Assembly: GCF_900188395.1 (NCBI RefSeq)
Contig: NZ_FZOB01000002.1
Coordinates: forward strand, 62,001 to 126,000
Reading direction: 5' to 3'
Length of the DNA stretch: 64,000 bases
Origin: Desulfurobacterium atlanticum
GTDB lineage: Bacteria > Aquificota > Aquificia > Desulfurobacteriales > Desulfurobacteriaceae
The translations under genes and the position numbers were made by a program. The notes beneath the pieces were generated by a model. That model was not told the DNA's origin, ran no database searches, and worked only from the letters and a program-made list of their open reading frames with translations. How positions within the stretch are numbered: position 1 is the stretch's first letter; the number at the start of each line of letters is the position of its first letter. Of the stretch, positions 8,906-17,144 are shown piece after piece.

Positions 8906-9723
8906 CCTTTCTTTTTCATAAGTTCAGAAATCTCTTTTGAACGTTTATAAGCTGCAAACACCGCCTCTATAAAAGCAGACCTTACAGCCTTTTCCTCAAG
9001 TTTAACAATTCCCTCAGCAGTTGTCCCTGCAGGAGACATTACACTATCCTTTAAAATTTCTGGATGTTCCCCTTTAAGTACAAGTGCAGCAGCACCTTTA
9101 ACAGTTTGAGCAGCCAGCTTTATCGCTTTATCTCTTGGTAATCCAGCCCTGACACCTCCATCAGCGAGAGCTTGAATCATAAGAAAAACAAATGCCGGGC
9201 CACTCCCAGCAAGCCCTGTTACAGCATCCATAAGATACTCTTCAACCTTCACAACTTCTGCAATATTTTTAAACAAACATTCAAAAAACTCACAATCTTC
9301 CATCTCAACATTTGAATTTATACAGTAGCCTATCGTTCCCTCTTTTATTTTCACAAGAATATTTGGCATGGCACGAATTATTTTTTTATTGCTTCCGATA
9401 ATTGACTCAATAGACCCAATTGAAAGACCAGCTACAACACTTATAAAGAGCTGAGTGCTGAGAATAACCTCTCTAAGCTCCTCAAGAACAAGTTCTGCAA
9501 TCTGAGGCTTTACTACAAGAACAACAATATCAGAAATAGCTGCAACCTCAGTATTAAGCAAATATGTGTTAACTTTATATCTTTCCTTTAAATATTTTAG
9601 CCTCTCTTCACTGATATCAGAAACATTTATCTTTTCAGGTTTTACTGTTTCTGAATCTATTAAAGCTGATATAATTGCTTCTGCCATTTTACCGCCACCT
9701 ATAAAACCGACACTTGCATTCAT
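8902..9723 (-). CDS. proC: Pyrroline-5-carboxylate reductase
   Basis: 273 aa, usual length. Last step of proline synthesis (P5C to proline with NAD(P)H). N-terminal dinucleotide loop GFIGGGKMAEAI (residues 6-17). The central VKPQ, RAMPN and C-terminal GLAGSGPAFVFLMIQALADGGVRAGL and MSPAGTTAEGI motifs are typical. It heads the minus-strand operon proC-UPF0280-dprA-hisB-EamA and is divergent from the tRNA-Leu gene 47 bases away. Confidence 0.97.
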   Translation of the reverse strand: MNASVGFIGGGKMAEAIISALIDSETVKPEKINVSDISEERLKYLKERYKVNTYLLNTEVAAISDIVVLVVKPQIAELVLEELREVILSTQLFISVVAGLSIGSIESIIGSNKKIIRAMPNILVKIKEGTIGYCINSNVEMEDCEFFECLFKNIAEVVKVEEYLMDAVTGLAGSGPAFVFLMIQALADGGVRAGLPRDKAIKLAAQTVKGAAALVLKGEHPEILKDSVMSPAGTTAEGIVKLEEKAVRSAFIEAVFAAYKRSKEISELMKKKG

Positions 9724-9770
9724 AATTCCTCCGCATATTTTATTTTAAGCACAATAAGAATACCAAAAAA

Positions 9771-9857
9771 GCCCGGGTGGCGGAACTGGCAGACGCGAGG
9801 GATTCAAAATCCCTTGGGCGCAAGCCCGTGCGGGTTCGATTCCCGCCCCGGGCACCA
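9771..9857 (+). tRNA. tRNA-Leu (CAA)
   Basis: 87 nt including an encoded CCA. Acceptor stem GCCCGGG/CCCGGGC pairs perfectly. The anticodon stem AGGGA/TCCCT encloses loop TTCAAAA, giving anticodon CAA (reads UUG). The long variable arm (TTGGGCGCAAGCCCGT) marks a class II Leu tRNA, and the T arm has GGTTCGATTCC. An accessory island with no housekeeping gene begins directly after its 3' end. Confidence 0.97.
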
Positions 9858-9858
9858 T
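9840..9858 (+). other. Possible attL-like site (tRNA-Leu 3' end)
   Basis: The last bases of the tRNA gene through CCA and one more base match 17060-17078 at 15 of 19 positions; all four differences are transitions. tRNA 3' ends are classic integration sites. No integrase gene remains in the island, so the element would be an old, immobile insertion. Confidence 0.3.
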
Positions 9859-10321
9859 CCTAAATCCCTTGAAAAAAAGAGCTTCAGCAAACTTCAGAAA
9901 AACTTTACTGATTGTAAAGGATAAGCACATTCTCCTTACTCCCTTCCTAACAACCCCAACTTATTAACCACTTAACCACACCAAAAACATTCTTTGCTTT
10001 TTAATAGTATGCCGTATAGGTTAAAATTATCTATACACATAGGAGGGAATTTTAAAAACAAAAATGGCTTTCAGATTAGATAAGAATCTCGTAAAAAGGA
10101 ATCTAAAGATTTTTCTGTTTCAGAAGTTCCTGTGCTTCCTGTTGAAAAACTATTACAAGTATTAAAATTAAGAACTGAAAAACAAGCAAAATTAAAATAA
10201 GCAACTTTTATAGATAAAGAAGCTTTGTGAAAGGAGAAATATGGACAGATGAGAAACTTTGAAATTAGTAGATTTAATCTTGCTATAGAATTGATTAGCA
10301 ATAGTTAGGGGGGAAGAAAAC
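9858..10321 (+). other. Gene-poor junction between tRNA-Leu and the DUF262 genes
   Basis: No intact gene found. AGGAGG at about 10041 precedes a short ATG frame (10063) that soon stops. A second frame across roughly 10110-10199 reads VEKLLQVLKLRTEKQAKLK and then stops. This looks like a small decayed gene carried on the island rather than non-coding RNA. A GGGGGGAAG SD for the first DUF262 gene is at its right edge. Confidence 0.5.
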
Positions 10322-12076
10322 ATGCTCAAATCTATAGGTGAACTGTTATATGAAAAAAAACCGTTCTACGTTCCATTCTATCAAAGAGGATATAGATGGG
10401 AGAAAGAACACGTCTTAGCTTTACTAAATGATTTGTATAGTTTCTACATAGAATCAACAGACACGTCTAATGCAAAAGTTACATATTATTCGTTGCAACC
10501 TTTAGTTATAAAAAATGAGGAAGTTAAGTATACAGTTGTAGATGGACAACAAAGATTAACTACAATTTTCATTATACTAAAGGCTTTTGAGAATTTTATC
10601 AATAGAAAGGAACGAAAATTTTCCATAATTTACGACAGAGAAGGCAGTAAAGAGTTTTTAGAAAACATTCACAATGAAACCAAGGAAAAGGCAGAAGAAA
10701 ACGCAGACTTCTGGTACATGTATAATGCATATAAGGCAGTATTAAGCTGGATAAAAGGTGAGAATATACGTAATAAAAAGTTTAACGAGGATGAAATAGA
10801 AGAATTTATGAATTTTATAAAAAGAGGAAAACGTGAATTTGATGGAAGAGATATTAATAAAAATATCCGATTTATCTGGTACGAATTACCTCAAGATGAA
10901 GACGAATTTGAGGTTTTTATAAGATTAAACATAGGGAAAGTTCCTCTTACAGATGCAGAGTTAATAAAATCTTTTCTGGTTTCTCAAGGAAGAGACGAAG
11001 AAGAAAGATATGCAATATCAAAAGAATGGAATGATATGGAATATACCCTCAGAGACAACGAATTTTATGGTTTCATATCAAGTGAGGATTTAAAGAACAG
11101 GATTGAAATTGTCTTTCAGATTTTTTTGCAGAAGCCTTCATATAAGAAATATGAGCTGTATGAGGAATTGATAAGAAAATTTGAAGACGAATATAAGAAA
11201 GACATTAAGAGTCTCTGGAAAGATATAAAAGCAATATTTGGAATGCTTAGATTCTGGCATCAGGATAGGGAATTTTACCATTTAATAGGATTTTTGATTT
11301 CCCTGAGAAGCAAGGAAAAAAGGATGAGCATAGTAGATATTTACAAACTGTATGAAAAATCAACAGATAAGAAGGATTTCAGAAAAAAACTGATTGAGGA
11401 AATAAAATCTAAAACAAAATTTGAAAAACTTTTAGAACTTTATGAGATTATAGATAACGAAGATTTTAAGGAAAAAATAAAGGAGTATTATGACTTAACT
11501 TATGGTACTTCTTATAAGAATAAAACTATAGAAGACTTACTGCTTCTATTTAATATAGCAACATTGATTAATTCCTCTAAAGATTCCTACATAAAATTTT
11601 CATTTTATAAGTTTAATAACGACAGATGGAGCCTTGAACATATAACTCCGAGAACAGATAAGCTTAAACAAGATATAAGGAAGGTTATAGAAGAGATTAA
11701 AAAACTGAAATTATCAGACATTGAAATTCCTAAAAACGAGGAAGAGTGGGAAAGTTTTATTGGAGAAAAATTTATTGATGAATTCTTCAAAGAAGACGAG
11801 AACAAAGACTTACTTTTTAACCTGACTCTTTTACCCAGGAGCTTAAATTCAGCTATAAAAAATAATATTTTTCTTGTGAAGAGAAACCAAATAATAGAAT
11901 TTGATAGGAAAGGAGAATTTATTCCAATAGCAACCAAAAATGTATTTTTGAAGTATTACAGTGATTTTAGCAAGCATAGCTGTGATATGAAAAAATGGAG
12001 TATAGAAGATGCTAAAAACTACCTTAAAAATATGATAGAAAGTATAAAATCTTTGCTGGGGGAGAGCAATGAATAA
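10322..12076 (+). CDS. DUF262/DUF1524 protein (GmrSD-like, putative type IV restriction)
   Basis: 584 aa. The N-terminal DUF262 has VPFYQRGYRW (residues 17-26) and the nucleotide-site motif VDGQQRLTT (73-81). The C-terminal DUF1524 HNH-like region has WSLEHITPR (His440), then a LTLLPRSLNSAIKNN segment and a KRNQI end. In characterised GmrSD/SspE-type proteins the DUF262 half hydrolyses nucleotide and the DUF1524 half nicks DNA, used against phages with modified DNA. ATG 10322 follows GGGGGGAAG. The stop overlaps the next DUF262 gene by 8 bases. Very AT-rich compared with the flanks, consistent with acquisition. Confidence 0.85.
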   Translation: MLKSIGELLYEKKPFYVPFYQRGYRWEKEHVLALLNDLYSFYIESTDTSNAKVTYYSLQPLVIKNEEVKYTVVDGQQRLTTIFIILKAFENFINRKERKFSIIYDREGSKEFLENIHNETKEKAEENADFWYMYNAYKAVLSWIKGENIRNKKFNEDEIEEFMNFIKRGKREFDGRDINKNIRFIWYELPQDEDEFEVFIRLNIGKVPLTDAELIKSFLVSQGRDEEERYAISKEWNDMEYTLRDNEFYGFISSEDLKNRIEIVFQIFLQKPSYKKYELYEELIRKFEDEYKKDIKSLWKDIKAIFGMLRFWHQDREFYHLIGFLISLRSKEKRMSIVDIYKLYEKSTDKKDFRKKLIEEIKSKTKFEKLLELYEIIDNEDFKEKIKEYYDLTYGTSYKNKTIEDLLLLFNIATLINSSKDSYIKFSFYKFNNDRWSLEHITPRTDKLKQDIRKVIEEIKKLKLSDIEIPKNEEEWESFIGEKFIDEFFKEDENKDLLFNLTLLPRSLNSAIKNNIFLVKRNQIIEFDRKGEFIPIATKNVFLKYYSDFSKHSCDMKKWSIEDAKNYLKNMIESIKSLLGESNE

Positions 12077-14210
12077 TTTTCAGTATTTTGAGAAAATAGA
12101 GATACCTATAATCCAGAGAGATTACGTTTTGGGTCGTGATGATGCAAAAGAAATTAGAAAAAAATTTTTAAATGACTTGTTCAATGCTCTGGAGAATAAT
12201 GAAGTATTCCATTTAGACTTCGTATATGGGCAATATAACAATGGAACTTTTATTCCTATTGATGGACAACAGAGGCTTACTACTTTATTCTTACTATATT
12301 GGTATTTTGCAAGAAAGGAAAATAAAAATTATAAAGTTGACTTTAAATATAGAACAAGAAAATCTGCAGAAGAATTTTGCGAATTTTTATGGGAAGTGAA
12401 AGATATTGACTTTTCGCAAGATAAAATCTCAAGTCAGTTAAAAAATCATAAAAAATTCATACCTTTTTGGGAATTTGATCCAACGGTAGAATCTATGCTT
12501 ATAGTTCTGGATGAAATACATAAAAGAGGGAAATATAAAGAATATTTTGACAAATTGGAAAAAATTACATTTTCCATTTTTGAACTTGATATTATGGATA
12601 AGCAGGCTGAAGAGCTCTATAGAAAGATGAATTCAAGAGGGAAAGTTTTGACGGAACTTGAAAACTTTAAAACAATCTATGAACAAATTGCATATAAAGA
12701 AGGTATATGGAAATACAAACAAATAGCTGAAAAATTTGAAAAAAATTGGAGTAATTTTTTTTGGAAATATAAGGATGAAAACTACCTTATTGATAATCCA
12801 TTTATGAACCTAATAAGATTTATTACTGAAATGAGGTCTTATGAAAATGGAAAAAACTATGAAGATGTAAATATTTATAGTTTTAATTATTTGAGGGAAT
12901 TTTATAAGAGTAAAGATAATTTTTCACTTTTAGAAGAGTGTTTGGATAATCTTAAAAGGATTGAAAGTGTTTCTAAATACATTGAGGGAAAATTTATCTT
13001 TTTTGGAAAGAATGAAAGGATAAATTTATTTGTGGAAGTATTAAGAAATTATGATAATATGACGAACACTAATAAAATATTAGCTTACTTGATGATAAAA
13101 GCTGTTTTGAAGATTACAGACATTGAGAAAGACTTAAATAGAGTACTTGATTTGTTAAGGATATCAAGAAATGATCTACATAGACAGAGAACTCTAAAAA
13201 GGGGGAAGATAGAATATACTTTAACTATAGAAAACAAAGATATTCCTCAGCTCATTAAAGGTTATATGCCTTTGATAAAAAATATAAAAGATAAAGACCC
13301 TTATGAAAAATTGTTAGAGATAACCCCAAGAACAGAATCACTAAAACATGAGAAGGAAAAGGCTGAGTTAATAATAAAACATGGAGTAAAACAGGAAATT
13401 CATCAGTTAGAAGATTTTAAATATTTAAAAGGAGATCTAAGAATATTTTTAAGTAATAAATGTAATTTCATTAAAGATAAAGCTGAAAGAATGAAGTTTA
13501 TAAATAAAAAATTCATTTCATTATTTAACAATCCTGACAATTTAATATGCAGAGCATTGTTAGCCATAGGTGATTATAGCATTTGGTTGGGAACAGTATG
13601 TAGAGGAGACAAGTATTTCTTTGGGCAGAAAGGATACTGGGAGATTTTCTTTACCTATAAAGCAAGACAAATAAAGGTTTCGGGAGACAAGGAAGAATTT
13701 GAGAAGAGAGCAGAACTATATTCTCAGTTTTTCAGCAAACTACAAAATAAATCTCTTCAGGAAATTATAGATGAAAAACTCCATAACTATGAAAATAGGA
13801 ATAAAGATTGGATTTACTATTTCTTGAAGTATCCAATTATACTATCGAATCTTAATGATAAAAATCTTAAGAATGTATTTGGTTGGGTACAGGCATGGGA
13901 AGAAAACGCTAATTTAAATACAGGTTTTATTGAAAAACTCGAAAAAGAAACGCAAATCACAAGCTATCACATTAATGTAATTTTACTTGCCCTGTTGAAT
14001 GAGCTGTTAGATAATCTGGATGAATTTCAAGATTTAAGTAAATATTTACATAACGATAATAATTGTTCAACTTACCTAGTCTACAAAGATAAAAAGATAG
14101 AAATAAGTAGTGATAAAATCATTGTTGATGGCAAAGAGATACCTTTGTATGAAAATAAAGATGCTGTAGATAAAGCAAAAGTTTTATTGACCAGTTCAAT
14201 TGATCTTTAA
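12069..14210 (+). CDS. Second DUF262-family protein, large
   Basis: 713 aa. The N-terminal DUF262 is clear: IPIIQRDYVLGR (residues 12-23) and IDGQQRLTTLFLLYW with Asp65. The remaining ~550 residues are not recognised. I see no EHI-type DUF1524 nuclease motif, so it may depend on the upstream partner for DNA cleavage. A GGGGGAGAG SD precedes ATG 12069, which lies within the end of the first gene, so the two are translationally coupled and probably form one two-protein defence system. Confidence 0.8.
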   Translation: MNNFQYFEKIEIPIIQRDYVLGRDDAKEIRKKFLNDLFNALENNEVFHLDFVYGQYNNGTFIPIDGQQRLTTLFLLYWYFARKENKNYKVDFKYRTRKSAEEFCEFLWEVKDIDFSQDKISSQLKNHKKFIPFWEFDPTVESMLIVLDEIHKRGKYKEYFDKLEKITFSIFELDIMDKQAEELYRKMNSRGKVLTELENFKTIYEQIAYKEGIWKYKQIAEKFEKNWSNFFWKYKDENYLIDNPFMNLIRFITEMRSYENGKNYEDVNIYSFNYLREFYKSKDNFSLLEECLDNLKRIESVSKYIEGKFIFFGKNERINLFVEVLRNYDNMTNTNKILAYLMIKAVLKITDIEKDLNRVLDLLRISRNDLHRQRTLKRGKIEYTLTIENKDIPQLIKGYMPLIKNIKDKDPYEKLLEITPRTESLKHEKEKAELIIKHGVKQEIHQLEDFKYLKGDLRIFLSNKCNFIKDKAERMKFINKKFISLFNNPDNLICRALLAIGDYSIWLGTVCRGDKYFFGQKGYWEIFFTYKARQIKVSGDKEEFEKRAELYSQFFSKLQNKSLQEIIDEKLHNYENRNKDWIYYFLKYPIILSNLNDKNLKNVFGWVQAWEENANLNTGFIEKLEKETQITSYHINVILLALLNELLDNLDEFQDLSKYLHNDNNCSTYLVYKDKKIEISSDKIIVDGKEIPLYENKDAVDKAKVLLTSSIDL

Positions 14211-14399
14211 AGAGGCTATATTAAAATATCAAGTATAAAAGATTTTAAGACAGAATTATGGAAAAGGAAATGAATATTACCTTTTATAAAAGGAAACTTC
14301 TCTCTTTTAAAGAGGAACTGGAGAAAAAGTATGGAGTTGAGATGGACCCCAAAAACTGCTCCATACCCTTAGCTAAAAATTTTAGCCAAGGGGGAGTCC

Positions 14400-14560
14400 G
14401 ATAGGAAAGAGAAAGAACTTCTTGCCAGAATTTAAAGCCAAGGTAGCTATTGAAGCTATCAAGAAGATAGGCTACACCAAACACTTGGTTATCGAACACC
14501 AGATGAGGTTTATTATAGGAAAGAGGTATTAACTACGAATGATAGAATAGTGGTGCGACA
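14400..14560 (+). pseudogene. IS3 transposase fragments: orfA start joined to orfB end
   Basis: GKRKNFLPEFKAKVAIEAIKK is the typical N-terminus of an IS3 OrfA (transposase_8). About ten codons later, in the next frame, GYRTPDEVYYRKEV is the typical C-terminus of an OrfB. Everything between is gone, so an internal deletion fused the two ends. It stops soon after. Confidence 0.6.
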
Positions 14561-14787
14561 TTAGGGATCCATCTCAAACAGTGAAACACATTAAAAGACT
14601 GCTTTTTATTGTGAGTTTCATTGGAAGGGAAGAACGAGATACTTCAAAATTCAATCTATCACTGATGGGACAAAGAAAATTTTCTTTAATAAACAAAACC
14701 AAATAACCATAGGGAAATTCTGTTTCCTGAACCAATTTCTATTTCGTCAATTGCAAGATAAGAGTTTTCTATGTCTTTTATTTCTTT

Positions 14788-15153
14788 TTGAGTCAAATCA
14801 ACGGTTATCCTGAAGGAGCCATGGGCAAAGTGATAAAACTTGTCAGTGATCATGGAAGTCAACCTACGAGTAAAAGTTTTATGAAATTCTGTTCAGAACC
14901 TGGGATAAAGCAAATACTTGCAAGCTATAACAATCCGAAGGGGAATGCAGAGACTGAAAAGATGATAAGGACTATTAAAGAAGAGGTTATCTGTGTTAAT
15001 GAATTTGACAGCCTGGATGAAGCAAGGGAAAAAATAAAGGGATTCATAGAGTTTTACAACAGGGAGTATCCTCATTTAGCTATTGGTTATAAATCTCCTT
15101 CTCTTTGTTTTAAGAAATGGATGGAAAAAGAAGGAGGTGAAAAAGTTGCATAG
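14788..15153 (+). pseudogene. Integrase-core (rve) fragment of an IS3-type transposase
   Basis: 121 codons covering the C-terminal half of a DDE transposase: VSDHGSQPTSKSF (second catalytic Asp), then SYNNPKGNAETEKMIRTIKEEV (catalytic Glu region) and FYNREYPHLAIGYKSP. The first catalytic Asp and the N-terminal part are missing, so it cannot be active. It ends close to the right inverted repeat. Confidence 0.75.
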
Positions 15154-15183
15154 GGAACTTAACAAATTTTCTGATTTTTGGTC

Positions 15184-15912
15184 TTGATTTTTGGAGAGCA
15201 GTACAAGGTTGAAGAAGATTGCAGATTTAAAAAATTATCTAGCTTTTTGGGATTAAATACAAGAGTTTATCCTTTAATTATCTCACTGGAACTTAAGGGA
15301 TGATTAGACAATTCAATAATAAATATTATTGAAACATTAGATCTGAGAGTTTACAAAATACGGGGAACAGATCCACGAGCAAAACTGTACCGAGAAGTTA
15401 TATCTCATATAAAAACACATATAAATCTTGAAAATACAAAAACTGGAATTATTTCATTTATAAATGAATTCATGCCTGATCCATTATTCCAGCATTACCT
15501 AAATCAGAGTATTTATGATAATCCCGCTACAAAATTTATTTTATGGGAATATGAGAAGCACAAAGATCCCACTTTTGAAGAGTGCAATTACAGCTTATAT
15601 ATGGATTGCCAAAAAGAACATATTTTTGCTCAGAATCCAAAACCTACATTTCCATCATATGGATTTAACAATGAGGAAGAATATTTTGCAAATATTGATA
15701 GATTAGGCAATTTATGTTTACTAGAGGGAAAACTGAATAAACAATGCCAGAACAAATTACCCGATCAAAAAAAGCAATACTATCAACAGTCCAAAATAAA
15801 AAGAACCAAACAGTTAGGTTTTAGTATAGACAATAAAGGCTTAAATAAATCTGAGATTGATAAAATAACGCAGGACATTATAGACTTTTGCTTAGTTAGA
15901 TGGAAAATATGA
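15184..15912 (+). pseudogene. Broken third DUF262/DUF1524 protein, C-terminal part
   Basis: From 15472 the frame encodes 146 aa with the DUF1524 signature EHIFAQNP and IDRLGNLCLLEGKLNKQCQNKLPDQKKQYY, i.e. the HNH-like nuclease end of a GmrD/SspE-like protein. The same frame reads upstream through an in-frame TGA at 15301 to about 15184 (SSFLGLNTRVYPLII, family-like), where it abuts the IS3-type right end. It has lost its DUF262 half and carries a stop codon, so it is a dead relative of the intact pair upstream. Confidence 0.7.
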
Positions 15913-16147
15913 TTATTGGAACGTTGCACAACAAACAGGTATGTGGTTCACAAGATTATCTAAGTTGCCCGATAGGGCAACTTTGCATACCCGCCAACCA
16001 TTTAAAAAGGAAGTGAACAGATGCAAATTGGAAAGATTTGAAACTAATGGATATAATTGAGAAAGTAAAATAAGAGTGTTATGATCCACTAAATCACTGG
16101 ACAACCAAAGTAACAGATTAGACAATTTCATAAAAGGGGGACAAAAT

Positions 16148-16294
16148 GAATTAGTTAAAAGAGGTTTAGAGAAGAAAAAAGCGCTGATAGCTACGGCGAA
16201 GAAATTGGTTAAAGTAATATTTTTAGTTTTGAAAGAGAAAAAGCAATTTATGGATTTTGTTAATAATAAATGCAACCTCTGTACTGGAAATTGA
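16148..16294 (+). pseudogene. IS110-family transposase C-terminal fragment
   Basis: 48 codons ending in TGA: LVKRGLEKKKALIATAKKLVKVIF, the conserved C-terminal helix of IS110/IS1111 (Transposase_20) enzymes. The rest is missing. The last 52 bases plus 15 beyond the stop recur near 47022-47088. Confidence 0.65.
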
Positions 16295-16309
16295 CATCTT
16301 TCATAGGAG
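16243..16309 (+). repeat. 67-bp repeat, copy 1 (IS110 3' end)
   Basis: 62 of 67 bases match 47022-47088. It covers the end of the IS110 reading frame and its downstream element end (TTGACATCTTTCATAGGAG). Confidence 0.75.
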
Positions 16310-16318
16310 GAATGAGTA

Positions 16319-16990
16319 ATGATTACAAAAGAATTTAAAATTTTAATTAACCATTTGGGATGGGGAAACCCTGATGCTATTCTATGGACAATAGGCATTG
16401 AAGAAGCAGGAATATGGAGTTTAGACAAGAAAGAAGAAATAAAAAAATTTAATAAGAAAGTTATACCAGTATCTTCAGGAAAGGATCCTAAATTTTCTAT
16501 AGCTCATCCTATTGCAAAAATTGCATGTGGGATAAGCAATTCTTATCACAATTGGGAAAAAGAATGGAGAGATTATCGGAAAAATAAATTATGGAAAAAA
16601 GGTAGCAAAATCTGTAATCTCAATATCTATCCTCTTGGTAAGAAATCTTTAAAGAGCACCTTTCCTGACGACTACAAAGAGCTTTTTGGTATAAATAATT
16701 GGCAAGAATACGTTGAAATGGTAAAGAAAGAGAGATTTCAAAAAATCCAAGAATTCTATAAAAAGAATCAACCTCAAGCAATAATATGTTACGGAAAGTC
16801 TCATTGGGCTGAATTTGAAGAAATTTTTGAAATAGATAAAGGAAAAGCGGAGGAATATGTAGATAAATTAACGAGAATCTATCCGGGAAAAAAGATAATA
16901 TTAACAAGGCACTTCAGCAACGGTTTTAGAAATGATATCTGTGAATTTCTGATAGAAAAATTAAAAGAGTGGAATGTAGAACTTCCTTAA
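16319..16990 (+). CDS. Hypothetical protein on the tRNA-Leu island
   Basis: 223 aa. ATG 16319 has AGGAGG 9 bases upstream. No membrane segment. The opening ILWTIGIEEAG, the middle NLNIYPLGK, then AIICYGKSHWAEF and IILTRHFSNGF near the end recall the scattered motifs of uracil-DNA-glycosylase-superfamily proteins (short Asn/His-containing loops after strands). I do not regard this as proven. Its SD region derives partly from the IS110 end. It is the last gene of the island before the att-like repeat. Confidence 0.6.
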   Translation: MITKEFKILINHLGWGNPDAILWTIGIEEAGIWSLDKKEEIKKFNKKVIPVSSGKDPKFSIAHPIAKIACGISNSYHNWEKEWRDYRKNKLWKKGSKICNLNIYPLGKKSLKSTFPDDYKELFGINNWQEYVEMVKKERFQKIQEFYKKNQPQAIICYGKSHWAEFEEIFEIDKGKAEEYVDKLTRIYPGKKIILTRHFSNGFRNDICEFLIEKLKEWNVELP

Positions 16991-17026
16991 AGGAAATGTA
17001 TATCCACGTATGTAAAAATTAAATAT

Positions 17027-17057
17027 AAAGGTGGAGGAATATTCTTCTCCTCCCTTT
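17027..17057 (+). terminator. Possible terminator after the 16319-16990 gene
   Basis: Imperfect hairpin: AAAG and GGAGGA (17033-17038) pair with TCCTCC (17048-17053) and CTTT. Only a two-base T tract follows beyond the stem, so the call is weak. It lies between the plus-strand island gene and the convergent pcrA. Confidence 0.35.
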
Positions 17058-17059
17058 AA

Positions 17060-17078
17060 TTCCTACCCCAGACACCAT
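17060..17078 (+). other. Possible attR-like degenerate tRNA 3'-end repeat
   Basis: Matches the tRNA-Leu 3' end (9840-9858) at 15 of 19 bases including the CACCAT tail, on the same strand. With the tRNA it brackets every accessory gene of the 7.2-kb island and none of the housekeeping genes. Confidence 0.3.
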
Positions 17079-17144
17079 ACTTTAAATTTAAAAACTTTCC
17101 ATCAGAAACTAAATTAATTTAGAGATTAGATAATTTGGAATTTT

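Larger units (their letters stand above)
14342..15205 (+). mobile_element. IS3-family-like remnant, internally deleted
   Basis: The left end resembles an IS3-type inverted repeat (TGGACCCCAAAAACTGCTCC at about 14343) and the right end reads TTTTTGGAGAGCAGTACA ending at 15205. Between them are pieces of both transposase genes in wrong order and frame. The element appears to have cut the DUF262/DUF1524 gene whose 3' half follows immediately. Not mobile. Confidence 0.6.
15913..16318. other. Intergenic region with hairpin and IS110 remnant
   Basis: No intact gene. A perfect 9-bp hairpin AAGTTGCCC-GATA-GGGCAACTT lies at 15962-15983. It is followed by decayed coding sequence that becomes an IS110 transposase C-terminus (16148-16294). 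The right edge supplies AGGAGG for the next gene. Confidence 0.55.

Noticed and set aside
14369-14394. Inverted repeat CCCTTAGCTAAAA / TTTTAGCCAAGGG as a terminator for the DUF262 pair
   Set aside because: It lies inside the IS3-type left end and has no T tract; more likely part of the element.
15913-16428. 171-codon minus-strand frame
   Set aside because: It is antisense to an IS110 remnant and to the start of the next gene; no SD and no family.
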